From NCBI RefSeq assembly GCF_004337695.1, contig NZ_SJXJ01000019.1, positions 26,276 through 82,026 of the forward strand: 55,751 nucleotides of DNA, in the 5' to 3' direction. The notes beneath the pieces were generated by a model that searched no databases, had not been told where the DNA came from, and saw only the letters and a program-made list of their open reading frames with translations. Both the position numbers and the translations under genes were made by a program. Each line of letters begins with the position of its first letter. Position 1 is the stretch's first letter. Shown here piece by piece: positions 21,801 through 29,563 of this stretch. The stretch is from Tenacibaculum sp. M341. GTDB lineage: Bacteria > Bacteroidota > Bacteroidia > Flavobacteriales > Flavobacteriaceae.

Positions 21801-24800
21801 AAGTATCTGCTGGTACATTTGTAAACTCAGTTGTTGTTGTTCCTAATGATCCTCCAGTACTATTGAATAACTCAAATGAATAAACTGGTCCATTACCTCC
21901 TTTAGCTGAAGGTACAAGTGTAGCTCCTGTATTAGGCACACAAGTAACTAATTTTGTTTGTTCTACTTTTTCAACAACTACTACCTCTGGTTGTGTCACT
22001 GAAAAAGTTTTAGTTATAATACATGAAGTTATTGTTGCACCTGTTGGTCTGATTTGAATTGTATGATTACCAAAACCTAAACTACCAACTCCTGTTGGTG
22101 TTACTGTTAAAGGACTTGTTGTATTGGTTGTTGCATTTCCAATAACCCAACCCGTACCGTTTATATTGTAATCAAATGAAGTACCAAAATTAGTTGCTAT
22201 AATTTCAACACTTCCGTCACTTCCTCCATTACATGATAAAATTGATCCGTTTGCTGAAGCTACAAACTCCTTATTAGCTAATACTTCTACAGAAACATCA
22301 GTGGTACAAGATGATCCGTAAGCCACTTCTATAGTATACCTTCCTACTGGTTGATTACTGAAGTTTCCTGAATTATTAGTAGCAACAACTCCTGTTGCAT
22401 TAGATAATTCATAAGTATATATACCAGTTGGTGCTGTTCCAACACTAATATTTCCAGATCCATCACAGTTATAATCTACTAATGGTGTTAATACTGGTGT
22501 AGTTGGTAATGGATCAATTGTAACAGTATCTGTAAATCCTAAACAATTATTTGTATCCTCTATCTTAACATCATAGTCACCACTTGATAATTCTACTTGT
22601 AAAGTACCTGCAGGCAACATTATAAATGGTGTTGTACTTCCTGCTGTTTTGTAAAAATATTCATATACTCCTGTTCCTCCTGATGTAGGAGCTGTAAATA
22701 TTATGCTTCCAAGATTTGTTCCTCCTGTAGTATTACAAGTAGGATTTGTTGTAGAAGCATTACCTCCATTTAAAGGATCTGGTGATGTAACTTTTATATC
22801 TTTTATTGAATAACTACATGAAAAGCCTCCTTTTGTAGCTCTAATATCGATGGTATATCCTCCAGCAATTTCCTCTAACCCTGAGAAAATATTTGAGGGT
22901 CCAAAAGCGCCTCCGTTGATACTATACTCAAGTGTATACCCAGATAAGTCAGGAGGTGTTATAGCATTTACTGTTATTGAGCCATCTTTTCCACCTGAAC
23001 AAGTTGGATTTGTTACAACAGCATCAAATCTTAAAGGCTCTTCTAAATTTACAGTTACAGGATTTGATATTTTTCTACAGTTATTGTTGTCTACAACTAC
23101 AAATTCATAAACTCCCTCTGCTCCAGCTGAAACCGTAAAATCTGTATTTAAAAAATATGTTTTAGGATCTGTACTTAAAACTACTGGAGCAGTTGCCGTA
23201 GCTGCAGGTGTGTATGTCCAAACTGCATAACGATAACCTGTTCCTCCTACTGTTCCTCCACTTGCTACTAACTTAATTTGAGCATCTGTACAATCAATAT
23301 CTTTTATAGCAGTTGCAGTAAACTTTAATTCATCTGGAATTGTAAAAGTAATGTTTGGACTCGTAAAAGAACAATCTGTCGTTGTAACACTTGCTGTATA
23401 AGTATTTGATGACGCTACATCAAATTCAACAGATCTATCAGTTGTAGTAGCTGTAGCCACAACTGAAGTTCCTTCAAAAATCTCGTATTTATACAAAGTA
23501 GTACTTGGTAACGAAGTAGTAACTTCTAATCTTATTTTACCTTTATCATCAAAACAATTAGGATCTGTTAATTTTACATCTACATCTAAATCTATCTTAC
23601 TAATTGATATTTTTTGAGGTCCAAAAACACAACCTGTAGCATCATTCTTTACGTAAACGTCATAATTATTTGCTATGATACCTGTATTGAAAACATTAGA
23701 AGTAGTGTAAGATGAAGCTCCTGGTGTAGGTGAACCAGCAACAACATACGCATACTGATAATCAACTGGTACTCCATTAACTGTGATGTTTCCTGGTGTA
23801 TTACATACAATATCTTTTTTACTAAAAGTAGGGCTTATCGAAGGCTTTAATATTCTGAAATAATAGGTTTTAGGACAAATACCTCCACCTGAAGATGGTG
23901 TTTCTAATAATAATCTATATCTACCTTCGTCAGAAAAAGGTCTTGTAGTAGCATTAGGACTTACTGCTACATCTTCCCAACATGAATCATTAAAAATTGG
24001 ACAATCTGATAATGGGTCTGGTACACATGAAGCTTTTAATTGTTGCCATCTTACTACTGTAGGTGCACTTACTCCTGTTGCAATATCTATTGAATCTCCA
24101 CTTCCACATAAAAATATTTCAGAAGTTCTTGTTACCCCGTCTGAAGAACATATTTCGTGACTATCTTCAAATGGTATTAATGGATTCACTCCCGCTCCAA
24201 CTGGAATAACGTTAAATACCTCATCAGCTGCAACACAGGCTGCAAAAACTCCTGGTGGATTTGTTTTTTCTACTGTATATCTTCCAGTACTACTAACTGT
24301 AATTTTTTGAGTATTTCCAATTACTGCACCTGTACTATCTTTCCATGTATAAGACGCAAAACCTAAACCGGCTGCTAACTCAACAGAAGCTCCACAAAAC
24401 TCAATATCTGTTTCAAAAGCACACCCACTTGTATCTATTAAAAAATTAGAAGAACCCGCAATTCCAAAATCACAAGCATCTATACCAGAGACACTTGGTG
24501 CATTATCAATTGTTATACCTCCTCGTAACCCTTTGTATGCTGCAAAAGCCTGATTCTCTATTACATTAGAACAAACATCTCTTAACTGACTACAGTCAGA
24601 AACAACTCTAACATGAAAACGAATATCATGTAAAGCTCCTCCTTCTTTTACCAAACTATTATCAACACTAAATTTCAACTCTCCTCTAAATTCAGGTGCA
24701 GTTGGTGGTGCATAGCTTAATAATGTAACTCCTGTTGGTAAAGTAACATCTCCTGGAATTAAATCTACATTCTTAGGTAATTTATCTGTGATAATTGTGT

Positions 24801-26130
24801 TGATTGCATCATCTGTTCCTTTATTTTGGAAACTTACATTATACCATAAATCACTACCTAAACCTACAGGTGTTCCTGATATATCATTCCCTTTGATTCC
24901 ATCATCTATAGATTTTACCAACTGAATATCTGGTTCAATCACCTCAATTGCAAGCGCATTTAAAAATGTCCAATAAGAATCACTATCTGTAACAAAACGT
25001 ATTTTAGCTGAAGTCTGATTATTATCTATAACCTTATTATCAATATTGCTGATTTCAAACAAATCAGCATCAAATCCTAATGTATTTGAACTGGCAGGAA
25101 ATCTATCAGTTAAAGGCGCATTATTTAATGTTATTGATGAATTAAAAAAGTTTGTAGCTGGATTTAAACTATTTGATTGAGGTTGAAAAACACCCGCTGT
25201 GTCTTCTATTTCAAATCTATCTCTTTCTAAATTTAAATCTCCCTCTAAAGTACTAACAATCATATTAGCCCTTACAGGAGCTGGGTTTGCAGGATCTGGT
25301 CCTACAGGTACCGTTTTAAATCCCTTATATTCAATTGTCACTGGCGCATCTCCTCTTTGTATTGAAGAAAAACCATTAAAAACACTAAAGTGTTTACTTG
25401 ATTCTGTTTGATTTCTATAAATAACTACCATTGTCCAACCTGCTGCTGTCCCACCACAACAAGCTCCTCCAACTGTAGCTTTAATATTAGCTGCGTAATA
25501 ATCTCCATTTGGATTGGAAAGTGCCTTAACCTCGTTTGTCATTTCTTTAAAACAAGCATAAGGTCTTCTATTGACTATATCTGTTCTAGCGATGATATCT
25601 CCTTTGATATCCTTATAATCTTGACCAGGTAGTCTAAATTTTATTTCATCTACAGGGTCTGTAGGAATTACACCACTAGTAGCATTGACACGTGGATAAA
25701 TCCCCGCCCAATATAAACCAGCCCAAACAACCTCAGAACAACCTGGCAAGGTTAATTTTGAACCTGATGATGAAAATGTAGATCCATTTCCTGACAACCC
25801 CAAGTCATCATCTATGTCTATATATTCAATATTATAACTATTGTTGTTTCCCGCATTATTAAAAGGAATGTTAGCAGTAGTAACATCTGTTCCAATTCGT
25901 CTATTGGTAATACTATTGGCTATGAAAGTCATATTACCTTTTAAAGTAATACCATCAGTACCAGGGAGTACTTGTTTAAATTCTACCTCTGATACCTTTG
26001 ACGCTCTTATAGCTGAAGTTTCTTCTAAAGCATGCTTCCTAATCTCTTCAAGAGGTAATTGGTCCTGAGCATAAACAGCACTAAAACTTAAAAAAAATGC
26101 AGCAATTACTACAAATAATTTTTTATCCAT
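15871..26130 (-). CDS. Giant SprB-like T9SS surface adhesin (3419 aa)
   Basis: The signal peptide ends AVYAQ (~22). Residues ~60-395 form an N-terminal domain with a C-SEVVWAGLYWAG core shared with the giant at the left edge. A DUF11-like domain (~402-530) begins IQLVKSIDDG. An Ig-like segment with paired Cys lies around 580-635. From ~800 to ~3250 there are dozens of SprB-type repeats of ~75-90 residues (C.G..DG.I.I..GG...Y.YS..., closing Y.V.V.D..GC). The last 89 residues (3331-3419) are a complete type B / CHU_C sorting domain with VPNLFTPNGDGQQDFW and a final HFTLYRY strand. SprB in F. johnsoniae is a mobile surface adhesin moved by the gliding motor and exported by T9SS; the same role is inferred here. 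The 741-residue type B protein follows immediately. Confidence 0.92.
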   Translation of the reverse strand: MDKKLFVVIAAFFLSFSAVYAQDQLPLEEIRKHALEETSAIRASKVSEVEFKQVLPGTDGITLKGNMTFIANSITNRRIGTDVTTANIPFNNAGNNNSYNIEYIDIDDDLGLSGNGSTFSSSGSKLTLPGCSEVVWAGLYWAGIYPRVNATSGVIPTDPVDEIKFRLPGQDYKDIKGDIIARTDIVNRRPYACFKEMTNEVKALSNPNGDYYAANIKATVGGACCGGTAAGWTMVVIYRNQTESSKHFSVFNGFSSIQRGDAPVTIEYKGFKTVPVGPDPANPAPVRANMIVSTLEGDLNLERDRFEIEDTAGVFQPQSNSLNPATNFFNSSITLNNAPLTDRFPASSNTLGFDADLFEISNIDNKVIDNNQTSAKIRFVTDSDSYWTFLNALAIEVIEPDIQLVKSIDDGIKGNDISGTPVGLGSDLWYNVSFQNKGTDDAINTIITDKLPKNVDLIPGDVTLPTGVTLLSYAPPTAPEFRGELKFSVDNSLVKEGGALHDIRFHVRVVSDCSQLRDVCSNVIENQAFAAYKGLRGGITIDNAPSVSGIDACDFGIAGSSNFLIDTSGCAFETDIEFCGASVELAAGLGFASYTWKDSTGAVIGNTQKITVSSTGRYTVEKTNPPGVFAACVAADEVFNVIPVGAGVNPLIPFEDSHEICSSDGVTRTSEIFLCGSGDSIDIATGVSAPTVVRWQQLKASCVPDPLSDCPIFNDSCWEDVAVSPNATTRPFSDEGRYRLLLETPSSGGGICPKTYYFRILKPSISPTFSKKDIVCNTPGNITVNGVPVDYQYAYVVAGSPTPGASSYTTSNVFNTGIIANNYDVYVKNDATGCVFGPQKISISKIDLDVDVKLTDPNCFDDKGKIRLEVTTSLPSTTLYKYEIFEGTSVVATATTTDRSVEFDVASSNTYTASVTTTDCSFTSPNITFTIPDELKFTATAIKDIDCTDAQIKLVASGGTVGGTGYRYAVWTYTPAATATAPVVLSTDPKTYFLNTDFTVSAGAEGVYEFVVVDNNNCRKISNPVTVNLEEPLRFDAVVTNPTCSGGKDGSITVNAITPPDLSGYTLEYSINGGAFGPSNIFSGLEEIAGGYTIDIRATKGGFSCSYSIKDIKVTSPDPLNGGNASTTNPTCNTTGGTNLGSIIFTAPTSGGTGVYEYFYKTAGSTTPFIMLPAGTLQVELSSGDYDVKIEDTNNCLGFTDTVTIDPLPTTPVLTPLVDYNCDGSGNISVGTAPTGIYTYELSNATGVVATNNSGNFSNQPVGRYTIEVAYGSSCTTDVSVEVLANKEFVASANGSILSCNGGSDGSVEIIATNFGTSFDYNINGTGWVIGNATTNTTSPLTVTPTGVGSLGFGNHTIQIRPTGATITSCIITKTFSVTQPEVVVVEKVEQTKLVTCVPNTGATLVPSAKGGNGPVYSFELFNSTGGSLGTTTTEFTNVPADTYTIVATDGSTVCTSVPFPVTVIDKDDVDFTAEPECFDGADGVINVNVLDGNGNYQFRLDTNPWQSPATGTPNDFTFTGLAANVNYNITVKDQKGCEKTIPVTINPELTATADHKDVNCNTTSGEISITPNGGSGTGYEFSVVTDGSPAGTFSTTNPVTTGLPVGTYDVYVRDDKNCQYIIQDVIIGTVTDPSMVVTGSDPTCFGGTGTVTVKLSDGAIPYTVNITNPSGTVNQTQSTNTDEVNFFALPLNETYTVRLTDVNGCPNPAITRTITLVELPEIDAAISSLLPTDCKPYVGNEDDFGFKYDLPAALSSLSLPYVVQVRDEAGTWFDDDSVNEFTRIPPETTLSPAVRIINRDPVTGVETEVCIKVLDDFKTSFNLNSLVRFISFDGTRCENGMTVRVGGSGGSGNYGFAIDAVPATVAGWTVTGFDFIDYLNLIPGSTHIFYVRDMVSGCIEQQEGTFNPTIATDNIPITPTVISDSCGTADGEIEFLVDNSSANVTGGTASWYIYDATKPLTTPLATGAEESGLVPTSTTFTITSSVALSAGTYYLILEEPGGTPTCRWSSEDVEIKDGTPIEADLKKVRDITCTVDGVISIDNIRGGIAGYSFVSNVYETGDITNVVPTADYSLTGNVVTLPYSAVPVGVTSLTVDVTITDSKSCNETFSQVISVSTLPVLTATPNSCGANKTIEVSATGGKAPYQYSVNGGTFSASTSTAFLIEGLLPDSYNVTVKDANGCTDTITGVVIQNTLDFELKLTQLIDCVSPLASEASFDINIISGSGSYEYEISRDNSGTPVVVVPRTAFASPFTTSIPDTYTVTIYDLAETPNCSVTKTIEVPAPVFPNFTAIGVDAVCDGNDNGTIKITPLSGVDPVVYTATNIAGTVSGTWVAATSSITGLEAGTYTVTAVGANSCTFVLPTTVTINDFDPIRVPNIAANGFTCNTGTNFANDATITFNSNLITGGSGAYTIDLYKVDPSGDIKITSGVSVVSGVYTYTISDESGGSYYVRVVDSKGCGGDLNVSNTEVIAPYEKLTNISATLNEAISCVNGGEVIDITFTSTVPITGATVTISNSTGAVQNITGANSGAVLNSNRLAPGLYTISVVHPVTGCQLDTSYEVKDLIDHLINIKQTAPVVCVGSDTAEVSIVFDASTPYAGAYTYTVHNAVSGLPVTPAITGNGVSGNTPLTIGGLSAGEYFVQVVMTDLPECTRRTSDIKIDEPTNALDFTLDTNLISCVRNDSGEIKINATGGWGGYEYMLVNNTTSTTVQSFNGNSVIRGLTAGNYTVTVKDVNGCEDTDTFTLSDPAAFVATPVILSTILCEGDETASVRLDVTAGGQGTSPVYYYTIREDIAGSFESARQSSNTFSNLGAGNYIITVYDEYSCFETYDVVIIEPTETKATATINSGITCTSPNANIEITGAGGTGPYEYLYSADGGATLVTLTLNTFAVPAGNYQVYVRDTESCLSDPFLITVEPLEPLVVDLDTSLGIITCTGNANAVLSANVSGGLGNYSFELLDSAGATVQGPQADNTFSNIAPGTYSIKVTSLDCEETTTSFVVVDPPLLEATAVIENITCNGANDGSVTINTVGGTGNYTYEIDLQPGRFQTENQFFNLPPGDYVVTVQDERGCNDTVDVKIIEPALLEASIDMSSVQEQLCIDDPAPSFKVDVIGGTAPYTLELSDGTVITLGISETSYTFTGLNAGQSYVVKVSDSQRCEAPELLRISFDEAADLQFTHEVTYDCNENAIITGTVADRYKDQVIYTLSGPESGTNDTGIFNVSSVGFYSLEVELIKASGDPGCIQVINDIEVEDIQPLQFTVDDSQINTLIVNATGGIPPYEYSIDGSAFTSNNEFIISETRDYVIVVRDDRGCKETLTVPGEFITIEVPNLFTPNGDGQQDFWYPIDVQPYHNLKVYIYDRYGRFLTEFRGVQQGWDGTYQQRPLPSGDYWYRLEFEEITGERKEQMGHFTLYRY

Positions 26131-26659
26131 TTTAAGGGATTTTTTTGGGATTATATGTAAAACTCAAATTCTTTACAATTGGTATAAATCATTCAATGTT
26201 TTTTTCAACAAAAAGAAAAACTAACTTCAATGCTTGTAAATAATTACAAACAAATTTATTACTCTAATCATTTTTGTTTGAAACAAAAATCACCAGAATA
26301 CAGAGATATTATAAATTTTGGGGGTAGTTTTAAAAAGTGTCAATTGATTTATAATGTAATATGACACCTATAATTTAATGTATTTAGGAAGTAGGGATTT
26401 ACCTAAATATATTAATAGCAAATAATGTTATAGTTTTTCTTTCACTGTAATAACTTATTGAAAATTATTAACCTATGTATATAGAACTTTTAAATTCTGT
26501 CCAAAATTAATTAATTTAGGAACGGCTAAACTAATACTTTTTTTACAATAAACAATATTTTTTTAACACTAACAAGCAAATTAGTTAATTTTTACAGCTA
26601 TCTCTCAAAAAAGAAAACCATCTAATAACCAATACTTAAAGCATCAACCACTTTATTAA
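26131..26659. other. Long intergenic region upstream of the 3419-residue adhesin
   Basis: 529 bp without a gene. It is the only upstream space for the giant adhesin promoter. It contains TAnnTTTG matches on the minus strand (26251-26258 and 26502-26509), a GTGTCA...TGACAC dyad (26337-26367), and an 8-bp inverted repeat TATTTAGG/CCTAAATA (26381-26388, 26402-26409). No clear terminator for rluD is visible, so read-through from rluD is possible. Confidence 0.6.
26251..26258 (-). promoter_or_regulatory. Candidate -7 box (TAAATTTG) for the 3419-residue adhesin
   Basis: It fits TAnnTTTG and lies ~120 nt upstream of the ATG. The nearest TTG upstream is 25 nt away, longer than usual, so this is a weak call. 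Confidence 0.3.
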
Positions 26660-27691
26660 TTAATCATTTTCCAAAGAGTTCACGGCATAACGCCTCCACT
26701 TTTCAAGACAATCTTCAATATCTTTTGGTATATCAGAATTGAATTGCATGAATTCTCCAGTGGTTGGATGAACAAATCCTAATGTTTTTGCATGTAAAGC
26801 CTGTCTAGGTAATACTTTAAAGCAATTTTCAACAAACTGTTTGTATTTAGTAAAAGTTGTTCCTTTTAATATTAGATCTCCACCATAGCGTTCGTCATTA
26901 AAAAGAGTATGACCTATATACTTGAAGTGTGCACGTATTTGATGCGTTCGTCCTGTTTCTAATTTACATTGCACTAATGTTACATATGTAAAACGTTCTA
27001 CCACTTTATAATGAGTAACAGCTTCTTTACCGAATTCTCCATCAGGAAAAACAGTCATTTGTAGTCTATTTTTTAAACTTCTACCAATATGACCTTCAAT
27101 AGTTCCTGAATCTTCTTCTACATTACCCCAAACTAAAGCATAGTATAAACGCTCTGTAGTTTTATCAAAAAATTGTTTTGATAAATGCGCCATAGCATAC
27201 TCAGTTTTAGCTACTACTAATAAACCACTTGTATCTTTATCAATACGATGAACTAAACCTGGTCTTTCGTTACTATTTGTTGGCAAGTTTTCTATATGAT
27301 GTATCAATCCGTTTACTAAAGTACCAGAATAATTTCCGTGACCTGGATGTACTACCATTCCTGGTTCTTTGTTCACTACAATTACATCATCATCTTCATA
27401 AACAATGTTAATCGGAATATCTTCAGCTACTAATAAATTTTCATGAGGTGGATACGATAAGACAACTCTAACAACATCTTTTGGCTTAACTTTATAGTTA
27501 GATTTTACGGCAAAGTCATTTACCAAAATATTTCCAGCTTTAGCTGCTTGTTGAATTTTATTTCGGGTAGCATTTTCGATAAAATTCATTAAAAACTTAT
27601 CTACTCGTAAAGGTACCTGACCATCGTTTGCTTCAAACCTGTAGTGTTCGTACAAATCTGAGCTTTCATTTATATCATTCGTCTCCTGCAT
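26660..27691 (-). CDS. rluD: RluD-type 23S rRNA pseudouridine synthase
   Basis: 343 residues of the RluA family. Residues ~28-75 form an S4 RNA-binding domain (VDKFLMNFI...VNDFAVKSNYKVKPKD). The catalytic motif HRIDKDTSGLLVVAK is at 148-162, with Asp151 as the expected catalytic aspartate. GRTHQIRAH follows in the C-terminal part. RluD-type enzymes isomerise uridines in helix 69 of 23S rRNA; the exact target here cannot be read from sequence. The start ATG at 27691 is preceded by aattgaaaacaacaac and then by a seven-base tandem repeat (27708-27774), which puts the repeat inside the leader or promoter. A PASTA-domain gene lies upstream on the same strand. Confidence 0.9.
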   Translation of the reverse strand: MQETNDINESSDLYEHYRFEANDGQVPLRVDKFLMNFIENATRNKIQQAAKAGNILVNDFAVKSNYKVKPKDVVRVVLSYPPHENLLVAEDIPINIVYEDDDVIVVNKEPGMVVHPGHGNYSGTLVNGLIHHIENLPTNSNERPGLVHRIDKDTSGLLVVAKTEYAMAHLSKQFFDKTTERLYYALVWGNVEEDSGTIEGHIGRSLKNRLQMTVFPDGEFGKEAVTHYKVVERFTYVTLVQCKLETGRTHQIRAHFKYIGHTLFNDERYGGDLILKGTTFTKYKQFVENCFKVLPRQALHAKTLGFVHPTTGEFMQFNSDIPKDIEDCLEKWRRYAVNSLEND

Positions 27692-27707
27692 GTTGTTGTT
27701 TTCAATT

Positions 27708-27774
27708 ATCAGTAATCAGTAATCAGTAATCAGTAATCAGTAATCAGTAATCAGTAATCAGTAATCAGTAATCA
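27708..27774. repeat. Heptanucleotide tandem repeat, (ATCAGTA)9 plus a partial unit
   Basis: Nine exact copies of ATCAGTA (27708-27770) are followed by ATCA. It sits in the 137-bp gap upstream of rluD, ending 17 nt from its start codon, in the orientation TACTGAT on the coding strand. Perfect identity between units suggests recent slippage. Confidence 0.97.
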
Positions 27775-27828
27775 AAAGTATTTTTTTTACTTTTTCTGTA
27801 TTAAAGAATTACAAATTATAATTCTTAA

Positions 27829-28386
27829 TTAGTTTCTAGATCCGTCACCTAAAATTAAGTTTATAACTGATTTTTTTGGTAGTTTATCTCCTAAACCTAC
27901 TTGTTTTCCTTTGTATTTTAATCCTCTAACTACATCTTTACCTATATCTGGAACATATGTAAAGTTTTCTCCAACTAAAAAACCTATTGATCTAAGGTGT
28001 GTTATTGCTTGACGTTTAGTTTTTCCATTTAAGTCTGGAATTACTACATCTCTATATTTAGAAGGATTTAATGTTAAATAAATCTTACGCTTTTCTTTTA
28101 CAAAATCTCCTGCCTCCGGATTTTGTTCTATTACAGATTTCTTTGGGTAATCAGGATTGTAACTAGCACTATCAATTACTATAAAATCTAAATTTAGTTC
28201 GTTTAATTGATCTGCTACTTTTTCTAAACTCATTTTTTGTAAATCTGGCACCTGTATTTTTTGGTTATGATTTGTAGTATAACCTAACCACCACCTCAAT
28301 AAAAAGATAGCTAATACAAAGCCTATAACAGCAATTATTATTTGTTTTAAAAATGTCTTGCTCTTTAAAAATTGGAATATTTTCAT
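27829..28386 (-). CDS. PASTA-domain membrane protein
   Basis: 185 residues. One transmembrane segment at ~15-34 (QIIIAVIGFVLAIFLLRWW) with a short Lys-rich cytoplasmic N-terminus anchors an extracytoplasmic part with two PASTA domains: ~43-110 (IQVPDLQKMSLEKVADQLNE) and ~112-181 (VVIPDLNGKTKRQAITHLRS). PASTA domains bind cell-wall fragments or beta-lactams in PknB kinases and penicillin-binding proteins; there is no kinase or transpeptidase domain here. The neighbour ddl, divergent across ~120 bp, is a peptidoglycan-precursor gene, which fits a cell-wall role. Function otherwise unknown. Confidence 0.85.
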   Translation of the reverse strand: MKIFQFLKSKTFLKQIIIAVIGFVLAIFLLRWWLGYTTNHNQKIQVPDLQKMSLEKVADQLNELNLDFIVIDSASYNPDYPKKSVIEQNPEAGDFVKEKRKIYLTLNPSKYRDVVIPDLNGKTKRQAITHLRSIGFLVGENFTYVPDIGKDVVRGLKYKGKQVGLGDKLPKKSVINLILGDGSRN

Positions 28387-28409
28387 TGTCGATTTTTTGT
28401 AAAACGTAA

Positions 28410-28417
28410 CAAATGTA
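28410..28417 (-). promoter_or_regulatory. Candidate -7 box (TACATTTG) for the PASTA gene
   Basis: Matches TAnnTTTG, 24 nt upstream of the ATG on the minus strand. No TTTG is seen at the preferred 19-nt distance. Confidence 0.4.
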
Positions 28418-28482
28418 CACTAAAATTCATATTAATGCCATTTGATCCTTTTAAAAGATTAAATTTTAAAATACTTTTTTGG

Positions 28483-28490
28483 TAAGTTTG
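28483..28490 (+). promoter_or_regulatory. Candidate -7 box (TAAGTTTG) for ddl
   Basis: Matches TAnnTTTG, 18 nt before the ddl ATG, giving a short leader. No clear -33 element. Confidence 0.45.
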
Positions 28491-28507
28491 TAGTATAAAA
28501 GTCAACC

Positions 28508-29482
28508 ATGAAAAAAAATATTGCCATTATTATGGGCGGTTACTCATCTGAAGTAGCTATTTCAATTAAAAGTGGAAATGTTGTTTACAAACATTTAGAT
28601 AGAGAAAAATACAATCCTTTTAGAATTCATATTTTAAAAGAAGGATGGTTTTATGTAAATGATTCTGATGATAAATTACCTGTAAATAAACATGACTTTT
28701 CCATTGAAGTAAACAAGCAAAAGATCTCTTTTGATTGTGTTTTTAATGCTATTCATGGTGCACCTGGTGAAAATGGAGCTATTTTAGCTTACTTTGATTT
28801 ACTGAATATTAAACATACTTCAGCTCCTTTTTATCAAATGGCACTTACTTTTAACAAAAGAGATACACTTAGTATTTTAAAAAAGTATGACATTCCAACC
28901 GCCAAATCTGTTTATTTAAATAAAGGAAATAATATTGATATTGATTCGATTATCGATAATGTTGGATTACCTTGTTTTGTAAAACCAAATAATGCTGGAT
29001 CTAGTTTTGGAATTTCAAAAGTGCATACTAAAAGTGAATTCCCAGCAGCTTTAGAAAAAGCATACAAAGAAGATAGTGAAATACTTATTGAAAGTTTTTT
29101 AGATGGAACTGAAGTTTCTGTTGGTGTTATAAATTACCAAAAAGAAACAATCGTATTACCTATTACAGAAATAGTAAGTGAAAATGACTTTTTTGATTAC
29201 GAAGCTAAATACGAAGGTAAATCTCAAGAAATAACTCCTGCCAGAATTAATAAAAAACAGGAGGAAAAAGTAAGAGCAATTGCAAAAAAAGTGTATACTG
29301 TTTTAAATATGTCAGGTTTTTCTAGGTCGGAATATATTTTAGTTAACGATATTCCTCATTTCTTAGAAATGAATACTGTTCCAGGACTAACAGAAGAAAG
29401 TATTTTACCTCAACAAGCCAGTGAAGCAGGAATTAGCTTAACTGCACTTTTTGATAACGCAATTACTGAAGCATTGATATAA
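28508..29482 (+). CDS. ddl: D-alanine--D-alanine ligase
   Basis: Joins two D-alanines with ATP for peptidoglycan precursor synthesis in the cytoplasm. 324 residues, usual length. The N-terminal GGYSSEVAISIKSG carries the substrate-binding Glu/Ser pattern. The ATP-grasp part has PCFVKPNNAGSSFGISK and LIESFLDGTEVSVGV, then DYEAKYEGKSQEITPARI near the active site, and FLEMNTVPGLTEESILPQQ with the metal- and substrate-binding residues at the C-terminus. The YEAKY stretch is as in D-Ala-D-Ala rather than D-Ala-D-Lac ligases. coaD follows on the same strand after ~80 nt. Confidence 0.95.
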   Translation: MKKNIAIIMGGYSSEVAISIKSGNVVYKHLDREKYNPFRIHILKEGWFYVNDSDDKLPVNKHDFSIEVNKQKISFDCVFNAIHGAPGENGAILAYFDLLNIKHTSAPFYQMALTFNKRDTLSILKKYDIPTAKSVYLNKGNNIDIDSIIDNVGLPCFVKPNNAGSSFGISKVHTKSEFPAALEKAYKEDSEILIESFLDGTEVSVGVINYQKETIVLPITEIVSENDFFDYEAKYEGKSQEITPARINKKQEEKVRAIAKKVYTVLNMSGFSRSEYILVNDIPHFLEMNTVPGLTEESILPQQASEAGISLTALFDNAITEALI

Positions 29483-29563
29483 TTTTTATAAAAAACTGAA
29501 AAACAAATATTTTTAATCTTTTTTTCTACAAGATTAAACAAGAAAACATAAACAGAACAAATT

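Noticed and set aside
26319-26326. TACCCCCA on the minus strand upstream of the 3419-residue adhesin, perfectly complementary to the small-RNA loop
   Set aside because: An 8-mer of this kind is expected by chance a fraction of a time in a window this size, and the site may be upstream of the transcription start. Not counted as a target.
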